From positions 1-39,708 of the forward strand of contig JAEZSC010000011.1 in the NCBI GenBank assembly GCA_023422005.1: 39,708 nt of DNA, read 5' to 3'. The notes below the pieces were generated by a model that was given only the letters and a program-made list of their open reading frames with translations, was not told the DNA's origin and ran no database searches. The position numbers and the translations under genes were made by a program. Source of the DNA: Bacillota bacterium (GTDB lineage Bacteria; Bacillota; Clostridia; Christensenellales; UMGS416). This document shows positions 7,057 to 14,872 of this stretch, one piece after another (position 1 is the stretch's first letter; each line of letters begins with the position of its first letter).

Positions 7057-7800
7057 TTACAGCTTGGCGCCGCAATCGCAGCAGAACTTGGCGCCGGCCT
7101 CGTTTTCGGTGCCGCAGGAGGAACACTTGGGCTTACCGCCCAGCTTCTGGCCGCATTCGCTGCAGAATTTGGTGCCCTGCTGGTTTTCCGCTCCGCAGCG
7201 GGGGCATAGCAGCAGGCCCACCGATGCGCCGCAGTTGCCGCAGAATTTGCCCTGAGCCACGGGTTTGCCGCAGCGGGGGCATATGATCTGCCGGGCGTCG
7301 ATGGCGCCTTTGAACACGTTGGTCGTGTCGGCCATCTCGTTGATTTCATCCACCCGGCGGCGGGCGCGGGCGCGGGATACTGCGGTGTTCTCCCGGGGAG
7401 AGCAGTTGACGCACAGCCCCTCTTCTTCGTTAAAGCACGCGTCGCACACATAGGTGTTGCAGCCGTGGCACCGGTGGAACTGCTCCTTGGCTTCGTTCAT
7501 CGCGTTCTGGAAGGCGACCTCATGTTCCTTGTGCCACTCAGGAGACATGCCGTCGAAGCGCCGAGTGACCAGATCGCCGCCGCGCTCCAGGCCGTAGGCC
7601 AGGTCGTGCAGGCCGATCATGCGCGCCCCTGTGCCGATGCCTTCGGTCAGCGAGCGAAGGAAGCTGCCCTTGCGAACGGACTTGCACTCGACGAAGCCGG
7701 TCTGGCAGCCGTCGCCGCAATTGTCGCAGTTGAACACGAAGGAGAATCCGGTTTCCGAGCTGTTGTCCTGATAGTTGCGGGTGAAAGACTGTATCGCCAT
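7057..7800 (-). CDS. Multi-zinc-ribbon protein
   Basis: Predicted 247 aa. The start at 7800 is supported by GGAGG just upstream; longer open frames are shadows. The N-terminal half contains FNCDNCGDGCQTGF and later FHRCHGCNTYVCDAC plus LCVNCSP, all paired cysteines able to bind zinc. The C-terminal third is three consecutive zinc ribbons of the CPRCG...KFCGNCG type (residues about 170-245), like DZR/zinc-ribbon_2 domains. No catalytic domain is seen. It probably serves as an adaptor for protein or nucleic-acid contacts, or as a metal-responsive scaffold (inference). It is the middle gene of the minus-strand unit, 23 bases after the upstream zinc-ribbon gene. Confidence 0.8.
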   Translation of the reverse strand: MAIQSFTRNYQDNSSETGFSFVFNCDNCGDGCQTGFVECKSVRKGSFLRSLTEGIGTGARMIGLHDLAYGLERGGDLVTRRFDGMSPEWHKEHEVAFQNAMNEAKEQFHRCHGCNTYVCDACFNEEEGLCVNCSPRENTAVSRARARRRVDEINEMADTTNVFKGAIDARQIICPRCGKPVAQGKFCGNCGASVGLLLCPRCGAENQQGTKFCSECGQKLGGKPKCSSCGTENEAGAKFCCDCGAKL

Positions 7801-7823
7801 CGTTTTACCTCCAGACGCTTGCG

Positions 7824-8153
7824 TTATTTGACTGCTTTGCCGCACTTGGCGCAACGCCCTTCGCGGGTGAGCAGCTGTACCTCGTTGCACTTTTTGTTGG
7901 GGCATTGCACCAGCACCTGTGCGCCGCATTGGATGCATTTCCATGCAGTGGGGATCTCTTTGCCGCACTGAGGGCATTGTGTGCGCAGCCGCAGGCCGCA
8001 GGAGCTGCAGATCTTCCAACCTTCTTCTACCGGGTTGCGGCAGCGGGCACAGCGGTTGACCAGCGGATCGCTGTTGGCACAGAACGGGCAGAACTGCGCG
8101 TCGCCGGGGATCAGTTCGCCGCATTTGTTGCATGCCTTTTTGTATGTGGCCAT
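7824..8153 (-). CDS. Small zinc-ribbon protein
   Basis: 109 aa made almost wholly of five CxxC-type knuckles: CNKCG, CPFC, CARC, CSSCG, CPQCG, CIQCG, CPNKKC and CAKCG pair up into successive ribbons. No other domain is visible. GAGGA precedes the ATG. First gene of the 8153-5797 unit; a TATAAT-like -10 box lies about 40 bases upstream. Proteins of this layout are common in Clostridia and have no proven role. Confidence 0.8.
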   Translation of the reverse strand: MATYKKACNKCGELIPGDAQFCPFCANSDPLVNRCARCRNPVEEGWKICSSCGLRLRTQCPQCGKEIPTAWKCIQCGAQVLVQCPNKKCNEVQLLTREGRCAKCGKAVK

Positions 8154-8195
8154 GGCGTCCGGTCCTCGTTTTCCATCGGAATGTAGAATGAGTTC

Positions 8196-8201
8196 ATTAT
8201 A
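8196..8201 (-). promoter_or_regulatory. -10 box for the zinc-ribbon operon
   Basis: TATAAT on the minus strand in an AT-rich stretch, 43 bases before the first gene of the unit. No convincing -35 box is visible at the usual spacing. Confidence 0.4.
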
Positions 8202-8320
8202 TCAAAATATTTTATCTTCTACCACTCTTTGGGTTGGCTTTGCGGCAACAAGGAGATCAGCCGCCGGCCGCATAATCGGCGGCAGAGAGGGGTCGCTGCA
8301 TAGAAAATCAGTTTTCTCAG

Positions 8321-8349
8321 TTGTCATCGCCACGGCGCTGTGATATAAT
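8321..8349 (+). promoter_or_regulatory. Promoter of tRNA-Ala
   Basis: TTGTCA at 8321-8326 and TATAAT at 8344-8349, spacer exactly 17. Transcription would begin about 30 bases before the mature tRNA. Confidence 0.75.
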
Positions 8350-8386
8350 TCATACCTGCACTGGTCAGCATCCGTGCAAACACCGT

Positions 8387-8462
8387 GGGGGTGTGGCTCA
8401 GTTGGTAGAGCGCCGCGTTCGCATCGCGGAGGCCAGGGGTTCGAATCCCCTCATCTCCACCA
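8387..8462 (+). tRNA. tRNA-Ala (anticodon CGC)
   Basis: 76 bases including encoded CCA (8460-8462). The acceptor stem GGGGGTG pairs with CATCTCC using two G-T wobbles. The anticodon stem CCGCG/CGCGG holds loop TTCGCAT, so the anticodon is CGC, reading GCG (Ala). The T arm contains the standard TTCGAAT loop closed by CAGGGG/CCCCT pairing. A perfect terminator starts at the last base. Confidence 0.95.
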
Positions 8463-8500
8463 TAAAGAAAGACCCTGCCCAAAGCAGGGTCTTTCTTTAT
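8462..8500. terminator. Terminator after tRNA-Ala
   Basis: Perfect 17-bp inverted repeat, arms 8462-8478 and 8484-8500, five-base loop. The distal arm is T-rich (TCTTTCTTTAT), so it terminates the tRNA transcript; the symmetric arms also allow action on the other strand. Confidence 0.85.
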
Positions 8501-8624
8501 GGTGTATGGGTGGGTGAGAACCCCCGCAAATGCCAGTGAGGATGGAACACTATCTGCGAAGCAAGGAAACACAAGGACCAGAAAGAAATGGCGCAGACCA
8601 AGGCGCGCGCCAGCGCATTGAACC

Positions 8625-8647
8625 TTCGAATTCCCTCATTTCCACCA
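8625..8647 (+). repeat. Degenerate second copy of the tRNA-Ala 3' end
   Basis: These 23 bases match the tRNA 3' end (T loop to CCA, 8440-8462) at 21 positions, the two differences being C-to-T changes. The rest of a tRNA cannot be found upstream of it. It is followed by its own hairpin at 8653. This could be a decayed tandem tRNA or a scar of a site-specific integration event. Confidence 0.7.
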
Positions 8648-8652
8648 GAATC

Positions 8653-8683
8653 AATATCTCCTGCCTTTAGGCAGGGGATATTT
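8653..8683 (+). terminator. Hairpin after the tRNA 3' remnant
   Basis: 13-bp stem with one G-T pair (8653-8665 with 8670-8682), loop TTTA, short T run. It resembles the terminator of a vanished tRNA gene. The rest of the 8501-8744 stretch shows no gene. Confidence 0.55.
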
Positions 8684-8744
8684 ATATGTGTCCATCATCC
8701 TGTCTGCTGCGGAGCCTATTTTGTGCTGGTTAAGCTGACAAAAA

Positions 8745-8773
8745 TTGCTTTTCGACGTTTTTTTTGGTATGTT
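8745..8773 (+). promoter_or_regulatory. Promoter of the histidine kinase operon
   Basis: TTGCTT at 8745-8750, 17-base T-rich spacer, TATGTT at 8768-8773, about 28 bases before the kinase start. Confidence 0.5.
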
Positions 8774-8800
8774 GAGTTTAATTAGCACCCGACGGCGGAG

Positions 8801-11023
8801 GTGAGGAGTATCCGATCGTTTCGATTGTTCCCTTATCTGCGGGAGCGCTTTCTCGGCAACCAGTTGGAGTTCCGCGTGCGGCTGTTCAATGTTCTGGCGA
8901 TGGCGGGCGCGCTGATCAGCGTCACATCGGCGGCCGTGTCGGTTTTGATCGGGGAACCCCTGCCGATGGCGCTGATCTATTTGGGGTTCTGCGGACTTTC
9001 AGCGGCATTGCTGTGGTATTCGGCCAAGAGTGGACGGTATCAGCGGTGCTATCTGATCACCATCGCGGCGGTGTTCTTCGTCGGCTTTCCGTTTTTCTTT
9101 TTGATGACCGGCGGCTATTACGGAACCATGCCCTACTTCTTCATCTTCGCCGTGGTGTTTACCATCTTTATGCTGGATGGAAAGAAGGCGTTGGGCGTTG
9201 CCGCGCTGGAGCTTGCGCTCTACGTCGCCGTCTGCCTGTACGCGTATGCCCATGATGACAATCCCAACGGCCGAGCCATCCTGCTGGATACGGTCTCCAG
9301 CTTCAGCATGGTGAGCATCTCGTTGGGCGTTTGCATGTATTTGCATTTCCGTATTTATAACCGCCAGCAGCGGGATTTGGAGGCCGCCCGGGAGGAGGCG
9401 CTGCGGCTGAGCAATGTGAAAAACGTTTTCCTGGCGAATATGAGCCACGAGATCCGCACGCCCATCAACGTGATGCTCGGTATGACGGACATGATACTGC
9501 GGGAAAGCCGCAACGGTGTCGTCAGCGATTACGCACGAAAGATACGCAACGCGGGAAACATGCTGCTGGTTTTGGTCAGCAACGTGTTGGATTTTTCCAA
9601 GATCGAATCCGGCAACCTGGAAACGCAGGAAAGCTGTTACCGCACGGCCAATCTGGTTCAGGAGCTGTATGAAATCGGAGCGGAAAACGTACGCAAGCAC
9701 GCGTTGGCGTTTCATATCCAGGTAAACCCCGACCTGCCGTCGGAACTGTTCGGTGGTATGCCGCGCATCAAGCAAATCGTGACCAACTTCATCAGCAATG
9801 CTGTCAAATACACCAAGGCGGGATCGATCTCGCTGGCGTTTTCTCATAAGACGGATCAGGAGGGTAACCGCATTATCCTCTGCATCTCTGTTGAGGATAC
9901 CGGCGCGGGCATCAAGCAGGAGAGCCTGCCCATGATATTCGAGGCGTTCACGCGGCTGGGTCTGCCGGAGCACCAGGGCGTGGAGGGGACGGGCCTCGGA
10001 TTGGCCATCGCCCGCCAGCTGGCCGAAGGCATGGGCGGGCAGATCTTTGTGCGCAGCGAGTTCGGCTCGGGCAGTACATTCTGGGTGGAAGTGCCGCAGC
10101 GGGTCATAGACGCCAAGCCCATCGGCGATTTGGCCATCCACGAGGGGGAGGACCCCGATGAGCCGGAAGAGAGCTTTACCGCGCCGGACGCGCGCATTCT
10201 GGTGGTGGACGACAACCGCGAAAATCTGGAGACCATACAGGCGCTCTTGCGGCGTACGCTGATGCGGGTGGATCTGGTGGACAGCGGCACGGCGTGCCTG
10301 GCTGCCGCGCGGCAGACGGATTACCACATCATACTGATGGATTACATGATGCCGGACATGGATGGCATAGAGACCCTCCGCCGCCTGCGGGAGATTCCCG
10401 GCTTCGGCGCGCAGGTGATCGCGCTGACCGCCAACGCCATCGCCGGCACCCGGGAGAAGCTGCTGGCAGAGGGCTTTTGCGCGTATGTCACGAAGCCTGT
10501 GCGGGCGCGGGAACTGGAGGCGTTTCTGGCGGGCAAGCTGGTGCAGACCACGGCGCTGGTGACAAGACGAACCATACAGCCGCAGTTGTGGGTTACGCCG
10601 GAGCTAAAGGCAATGCTGGGGCGGGATTTGGCCGTCTGCGGCGTGTCGCTGGAACGGGGGTTGGTCAATGCCAGCGACGATTTGCTGCTGCTTGCGCGGA
10701 TGGCGCAGGCGTTCGCGCGCAACCATGCGGCTTCGCTTGCCGAAATGCAAGCGGCATCCGATCCCGTGCTGCTGCGGCGGCTGGCGCATTCGCTCAAGAG
10801 CGCTGCGGGGTATGTCGGCGCCGACGATCTTTCCAGCCACGCGAGGATGACGGAACAGGCGTGCGCCTCGGGCGACGACACCAAGATCATGCTGATTCTG
10901 CCGCTGCTGTATCTGGAATGGGAGCGGGTGCAGCGCGGTCTGTCAGCCTTCGCCGCCCATGTGAATGCAGTCGCGCCGGGCCAACAGCAAAAACGGCGGG
11001 GGGAAGAAAAGAGCAATGGATGA
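8801..11023 (+). CDS. Hybrid histidine kinase (HisKA-HATPase-REC-HPt)
   Basis: 740-aa membrane kinase for a multistep phosphorelay. Residues about 25-190 hold five to six hydrophobic helices and no large extracellular sensor domain, so the signal is probably sensed in the membrane. HisKA follows with H216 in ANMSHEIRTPINVML. HATPase has QIVTNFISNAVKYT, DTGAGI and GTGLGLAIA. The REC domain has phospho-acceptor D514 in ILMDYMMPDMDG. The C-terminal HPt has H663 in LAHSLKSAAGY. Phosphate would pass H216 to D514 to H663 to the next gene's D55. The GTG at 8801 lies immediately after GGAG, which is too close, so the start is uncertain; no better in-frame start is visible. It overlaps the response regulator gene by eight bases. 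Confidence 0.92.
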   Translation: MRSIRSFRLFPYLRERFLGNQLEFRVRLFNVLAMAGALISVTSAAVSVLIGEPLPMALIYLGFCGLSAALLWYSAKSGRYQRCYLITIAAVFFVGFPFFFLMTGGYYGTMPYFFIFAVVFTIFMLDGKKALGVAALELALYVAVCLYAYAHDDNPNGRAILLDTVSSFSMVSISLGVCMYLHFRIYNRQQRDLEAAREEALRLSNVKNVFLANMSHEIRTPINVMLGMTDMILRESRNGVVSDYARKIRNAGNMLLVLVSNVLDFSKIESGNLETQESCYRTANLVQELYEIGAENVRKHALAFHIQVNPDLPSELFGGMPRIKQIVTNFISNAVKYTKAGSISLAFSHKTDQEGNRIILCISVEDTGAGIKQESLPMIFEAFTRLGLPEHQGVEGTGLGLAIARQLAEGMGGQIFVRSEFGSGSTFWVEVPQRVIDAKPIGDLAIHEGEDPDEPEESFTAPDARILVVDDNRENLETIQALLRRTLMRVDLVDSGTACLAAARQTDYHIILMDYMMPDMDGIETLRRLREIPGFGAQVIALTANAIAGTREKLLAEGFCAYVTKPVRARELEAFLAGKLVQTTALVTRRTIQPQLWVTPELKAMLGRDLAVCGVSLERGLVNASDDLLLLARMAQAFARNHAASLAEMQAASDPVLLRRLAHSLKSAAGYVGADDLSSHARMTEQACASGDDTKIMLILPLLYLEWERVQRGLSAFAAHVNAVAPGQQQKRRGEEKSNG

Positions 11024-11642
11024 GCGCAGCCGCATGCTGGTGATCGACGACGATCGCACCCACCTGGACATGGTGGAGGTGATGATCGGCGAGACGTACG
11101 ATGTGACGCCCGCCGCCTCCGGTGAGGCCGCGCTTGCGCTGCTGCGCGGCGGCGAAGTTCCCGATTTGATTCTGTTGGACATCGACATGCCGGGGCTGGA
11201 CGGCTACCAGACCTACCGCCGACTACGGGAGATAACGGCGCTGGAGGATACCCCGGTCATCTTTCTGACGGGTATGACGGGCAGCGAAGCGGAACTGAGG
11301 GTGCTGCAGCTGGGCGCACAGGATTATTGCACCAAGCCTGTGGTCAGCGAGAATCTGCTGGCGCGCATACGCCTTCGCCTGGAGGAAGCGCAGCGGTACC
11401 GGCGGATGCAGTCCAGGCTGAATGATGCCGGTATCGATGAGGAGCGGTTCACAGTGTTGACCCGTGGCTTGACCCCGGCGGAGCAGGATGTTGCGCGGCT
11501 GATCGTGCTGGGTCTGGGTAATCAGGAGATCGCCCGGCGGCTGAACTATACCCCCGGCTATGTGAAGAATTTGGCCACCGTGGTGTACGAGAAGATGGGC
11601 GTCCACAGCCGTGCAGAGCTCAGGGGCATTTTCAGGGCGTAG
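11016..11642 (+). CDS. Response regulator, REC plus LuxR-type HTH
   Basis: 208-aa DNA-binding regulator and likely target of the hybrid kinase. The receiver domain has acidic pocket D11-D12-D13 and phospho-acceptor D55 in ILLDIDMPGLDG, with the conserved T and K further on (FLTGMTG, TKPV). The output domain, residues about 145-205, is a LuxR/NarL-type helix-turn-helix: LTPAEQDVARLIVLGLGNQEIA and later YVKNLATVVYEKMGV. The start at 11016 lies within the end of the kinase gene, so the two are coupled. A strong terminator follows. Target genes are unknown; the downstream membrane-protein cluster is a candidate. Confidence 0.92.
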   Translation: MDERSRMLVIDDDRTHLDMVEVMIGETYDVTPAASGEAALALLRGGEVPDLILLDIDMPGLDGYQTYRRLREITALEDTPVIFLTGMTGSEAELRVLQLGAQDYCTKPVVSENLLARIRLRLEEAQRYRRMQSRLNDAGIDEERFTVLTRGLTPAEQDVARLIVLGLGNQEIARRLNYTPGYVKNLATVVYEKMGVHSRAELRGIFRA

Positions 11643-11663
11643 GGGCCACGGGCATCTGTCTGG

Positions 11664-11690
11664 CCGCCGGAGTTTTCCGGCGGTTTTTTT
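11664..11690 (+). terminator. Rho-independent terminator of the two-component operon
   Basis: CCGCCGGA (11664-11671), loop GTTT, TCCGGCGG (11676-11683), then seven T. Perfect 8-bp stem, 21 bases after the regulator stop. Confidence 0.9.
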
Positions 11691-11767
11691 GATGGCCTGA
11701 TTGGAAAGATATGACTTTTCGTCACTGTTTGCGACAGCGCGCCCATTGTATCTTGTTTGGTGGAGCA

Positions 11768-11797
11768 ATGATCAGTATGAGGTTTGCAACGCAATGA
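11768..11797 (+). CDS. Possible 9-aa leader peptide
   Basis: ATG at 11768 behind GGTGGAG encodes MISMRFATQ and stops with TGA overlapping the ATG of the next gene (11794). The leader has the better ribosome site of the two, so it may feed ribosomes to the downstream start by coupling. Only spacing and overlap support it. Confidence 0.25.
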   Translation: MISMRFATQ

Positions 11798-13131
11798 GTG
11801 GTGAAAAGAGAACAACGCCGGTAGCCGGTGCCGGGAAACCCGAAATGGTCGCCAGTAAGCCCGCCAAAAACACTTTCCAGCAAATGCTGCCCATCCTCAT
11901 AGGCGGTGGCGTGGTGCTGCTGGCGGTGATTGCAGTGGCGGCGGTGGTGCTGGTTCTCGCGCTGGGTGGCGGCACTAAGCCAGTCACAAAGAGCGGCGTG
12001 CAGTTTGGCGGCCAATGGTACAGCGGCAGCAACGAGGATATCAACACCTACGAATTCTTCGCGAAGGGCAAAGTGAAGGTCACCTACGGCGACGGCGAGC
12101 CTGTGGACTGCACCTACAAGGTCGAGGGCGAGACGATTACCATCGATGTCGTGGGCGTCACCCAAACGTTCTCCCCGCAGAAGGACGGTTCGCTGCGTGA
12201 CACCGCCAGCGGCGCTCAGATCTGGCGGGAGATCCCCGAGGACGAACCAGCCGGCACCCCCGCGCAACCGGTGGGAACTGATGTGCGAAGTATGGTCGGC
12301 AGGTTCTATCTCGACGGCGACACCGCAAAAGGCGCGCTCTCGCTGAATGCCGATCAGTCCTTCGAAATGACCGACCTGGATGGTGAAACGGTCAGGGGCG
12401 AGTGGTTCATCGAGACTACCGGCGACCAGGAACAGCTCAACCTCATGTCGGACGGTGAGACTGTCTCGCTAATGGTCTCGGATGTAAACACGCTGTACTA
12501 CGGCGCTGATTACGCCTTCTACCGCGAAGGGACGAAAGAGGCCGACTTACAGCCGGAAGACTACACGCCGCAGAGCATCGATCCTGATGTAGAATTGAAC
12601 GCTCTGGCGGAGATGAGCGATCTTTCCATGGGTGTGCGCTTCCCCGGTGATGAGTTCGTCTCTCTTGCTGACAGCGACAGGATCACGCTCACCACTGCCG
12701 ACGTCGAAACCGCCGTCATCTTCTTTCATAAAGGCGACGACATCAGTGCCCTCAACACAGGCAGTGCCCAAAACCCAAATCTACCGGCGCGCACGGTTGT
12801 GCCCGAGCTGATTGACAGCGGTCGCCGGTACGCAGAGAGTTTCTTCGAAGGCGCCCGGAGCCATAAGCTCCTCAGCGAGGACCATACTCCCGCAGATGCT
12901 ACGGCTGGAAAGGTGTTCAATTACCGCGCGGTCTATGCCGTCGAACTGGATGGCGTGCCCATGAAGCTGGTGGTCTGCACCAGGGGCTGGAAGGTGGCGC
13001 CCAGGGGCAAGAACAACGGTGAGATATACTTCATTCATTCCGCGCTTATGGTGAACGCCACGGACGAAGACATCGCCGAAGATTATATCACTGTGTTTGA
13101 TCGCATGAATGAATCAAAGGTCGATACTTGA
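11794..13131 (+). CDS. Membrane-anchored protein of unknown function
   Basis: 445 aa. The ATG at 11794 is preferred; the open frame to 11701 lacks a ribosome site. A cytoplasmic tail of about 35 residues is followed by one transmembrane helix (ILIGGGVVLLAVIAVAAVVLVLAL) and a large outside portion. The outside part begins with two lipocalin-like small-barrel segments (GGQWYSG...YEFFAKGKVKVTY, then VGRFYLDGDTAKGALSLNADQSFEM), each with a WYS/FY start and a charged strand pattern. A third part, from about 300, is unlike anything I can name. It heads a run of envelope genes. No function assigned. Confidence 0.75.
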   Translation: MSGEKRTTPVAGAGKPEMVASKPAKNTFQQMLPILIGGGVVLLAVIAVAAVVLVLALGGGTKPVTKSGVQFGGQWYSGSNEDINTYEFFAKGKVKVTYGDGEPVDCTYKVEGETITIDVVGVTQTFSPQKDGSLRDTASGAQIWREIPEDEPAGTPAQPVGTDVRSMVGRFYLDGDTAKGALSLNADQSFEMTDLDGETVRGEWFIETTGDQEQLNLMSDGETVSLMVSDVNTLYYGADYAFYREGTKEADLQPEDYTPQSIDPDVELNALAEMSDLSMGVRFPGDEFVSLADSDRITLTTADVETAVIFFHKGDDISALNTGSAQNPNLPARTVVPELIDSGRRYAESFFEGARSHKLLSEDHTPADATAGKVFNYRAVYAVELDGVPMKLVVCTRGWKVAPRGKNNGEIYFIHSALMVNATDEDIAEDYITVFDRMNESKVDT

Positions 13132-13225
13132 CGGGAGGCGTGCCGGTGAGTCCGCGGCCGATGACCCCGAAGCGGATCCGGAAAAAGCGCGCCAACGGGT
13201 GCGTACGCTCTATGGGAGGGAGTAA
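13109..13225 (+). CDS. Possible 38-aa small ORF
   Basis: Overlaps the end of the preceding gene in another frame and stops three bases before the next ATG. The peptide is acidic then basic (ADDPEADPEKARQRVRTLYG), like a natural protein tail. No ribosome site precedes the ATG. It may be a small protein or a shifted end of the preceding gene. Confidence 0.25.
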   Translation: MNQRSILDGRRAGESAADDPEADPEKARQRVRTLYGRE

Positions 13226-13227
13226 GG

Positions 13228-13671
13228 ATGTATGTGATCATCGTGGCGGCGGGCATCGCCGTCATGCTCATAGGGCTGTTGTTCCACAACCGCCATCAGG
13301 CTTTGAAGCGTGCCTGCACTCTGCAGGTGGCCGGTACCATCGTCCGTCTGGAGCGCAAGGAAGCCACCCACACCGAGACGGACGACGACGGGTACACCAC
13401 CACCAGCAAGACCGTCACCTACCACCCTGTCTTTCGCTACACCGTAAAAGACCGGGAGTACGTAAAGACCGCTTCGGCGGGCAGCGGCCGTCCGAAATTC
13501 ACCGAGGGGCAGGCCGTCACCGTGATGGTAGACCCTGTAAATCCAGACAGGAGCTACTTTGCGGAGGATAAAGACGGCAGCAGATTTGGCATCTATATGA
13601 TGATCTTCGGCGCGGTGGTGCTGATCATTGGGATTGTCGCTTCATTTACCGGTCTGACCGTATCATATTAG
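13228..13671 (+). CDS. DUF3592-type membrane protein
   Basis: 147 aa with an N-terminal helix (YVIIVAAGIAVMLIGLLF), a central soluble domain and a C-terminal helix (MMIFGAVVLIIGIVASF). The central part has the DUF3592 pattern: VAGTIVRLE, YHPVFRYTVKDREYV, FTEGQAVTVMVDPVNPD. GGGAGGGAG precedes the ATG. The family is widespread in bacteria without a known role. Sits inside the membrane-protein cluster. Confidence 0.85.
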   Translation: MYVIIVAAGIAVMLIGLLFHNRHQALKRACTLQVAGTIVRLERKEATHTETDDDGYTTTSKTVTYHPVFRYTVKDREYVKTASAGSGRPKFTEGQAVTVMVDPVNPDRSYFAEDKDGSRFGIYMMIFGAVVLIIGIVASFTGLTVSY

Positions 13672-13689
13672 AATGGGAGATGGTACATC

Positions 13690-14625
13690 ATGAAAAAAGC
13701 TATCGTCATTTGTCTGGCTATTCTATGGGCCTTCGCGCTGGCGTCCTGCTCGCAGGCAGCCAATGTGCCCGCCGCCCGGCCAACCGAAACCGTAACTGTA
13801 CAGCCCACGCCGACCATAACGCCCACGCCGAGCCCCTCCACGCCGGTTGCAACGCCCGCGCCAACCGCGGCGCAGGAGATCCAGGACAAGGTGTACCGAT
13901 TAACCTTGGACACGGCGGAATATGAGGAAATTACCCCGGACAGTGAATACATGCTGGAAGGTCTTCTTTATGTCCGGTTGCAGACCTTCCCAAAGGTAAG
14001 CGACGACGCCTATGACGAGCAATCGATGGCAGAGCGCATCGAGGCGCTGGAGGACAGCAAGATTGCCGGCATCACGCTGGCGCTAAGCGACGAATACTCC
14101 GCGCAGTTGACCTATCCTGCATGGCGCATCATCTACGAGACCGGCGCCAATGAAGACGCCAAGCGCTGCGAAGACATCTACTTCCAAACCGACACCAACG
14201 AGTACCGCGTGCACACCAGTGCGCCGGTGGACGCTGCGGAGGGTTATCGGGATGATTTGAAGGACTACGACCAGCGCATCGCCAAGCTGTTCGCCAGCAT
14301 CAGACTGGTGGAGGAGCCCGGCCCGGGCGACCCCGGTGACACCGGCCTAAACCAATGGTGGGGAGAATACAAGAGCGACGACCTGGGCTTTGCCATCGAG
14401 ATCACTGAACTCACCGGCGATGGTTTTTACGCCGATATCACATTGTTGCGGAACGGGAACACGGTACTGGCCGGAACGGCCGCCATCAGCGCCGAGGATG
14501 AGCGGCACGCCATCATGGACGGTGTGGAGTTCCGCCTCTATAAGGACTTCAGCGCCATCGACATCCAGACTTCCGAAGGATCCCAGTGGGCGCATATACG
14601 CGGTCGGTACGAACGAGTCGAATAA
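13690..14625 (+). CDS. Lipoprotein of unknown function
   Basis: 311 aa with a lipoprotein signal: MKK, hydrophobic core and lipobox LASC (cysteine at about 20). A Thr/Pro linker (PTPTITPTPSPSTP) of about 35 residues tethers the rest to the membrane, typical of Gram-positive lipoproteins. The folded part starts near residue 60 and ends with a small-barrel-like segment (QWWGEYKSDDLGFAIEI). That segment resembles the barrels in the 445-aa protein two genes earlier. Co-directional with its neighbours with an 18-base gap. Confidence 0.8.
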   Translation: MKKAIVICLAILWAFALASCSQAANVPAARPTETVTVQPTPTITPTPSPSTPVATPAPTAAQEIQDKVYRLTLDTAEYEEITPDSEYMLEGLLYVRLQTFPKVSDDAYDEQSMAERIEALEDSKIAGITLALSDEYSAQLTYPAWRIIYETGANEDAKRCEDIYFQTDTNEYRVHTSAPVDAAEGYRDDLKDYDQRIAKLFASIRLVEEPGPGDPGDTGLNQWWGEYKSDDLGFAIEITELTGDGFYADITLLRNGNTVLAGTAAISAEDERHAIMDGVEFRLYKDFSAIDIQTSEGSQWAHIRGRYERVE

Positions 14626-14641
14626 CGGTGGGGTTTATAAC

Positions 14642-14872
14642 ATGGGGCAAAGACCTGCTCTGGCCCCCGCCATAGGAGGGATAGCTCTGCCTGTTTGGGT
14701 TTCTGCGGTTTTCGCAGTTTGTTTTATGGCAGCCGGCATCTTTACGCTGCAGATCGGCGTCAAAAGGAGACAGAGCGTATGGAGGCTTTCCGGGATTGCT
14801 CTGTTGCTGCTATGCGCGGGATGTGCTGTCTATCTTGCCGCCGCCTTGCTGTTGATAGAGGGTATCAAGTAA
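14642..14872 (+). CDS. Small two-helix membrane protein
   Basis: Predicted 76 aa; start at 14642 behind a weak GGTGGGG site. Two hydrophobic helices (about 15-37 and 48-72) flank a short basic loop (VKRRQS). Its TAA is immediately followed by the ATG of the DUF3137 gene, so they are coupled. Not a recognised family. Confidence 0.65.
   Translation: MGQRPALAPAIGGIALPVWVSAVFAVCFMAAGIFTLQIGVKRRQSVWRLSGIALLLLCAGCAVYLAAALLLIEGIK

Noticed and set aside
8999..10327. 442-aa minus-strand frame in the histidine kinase
   Set aside because: Opposite a gene with all kinase, receiver and HPt motifs; translation shows no domain.
13128..13571. 147-aa plus-strand frame overlapping the DUF3592 gene
   Set aside because: Arg/Gly/His-rich shadow without a ribosome site; the DUF3592 frame has recognisable domain features.
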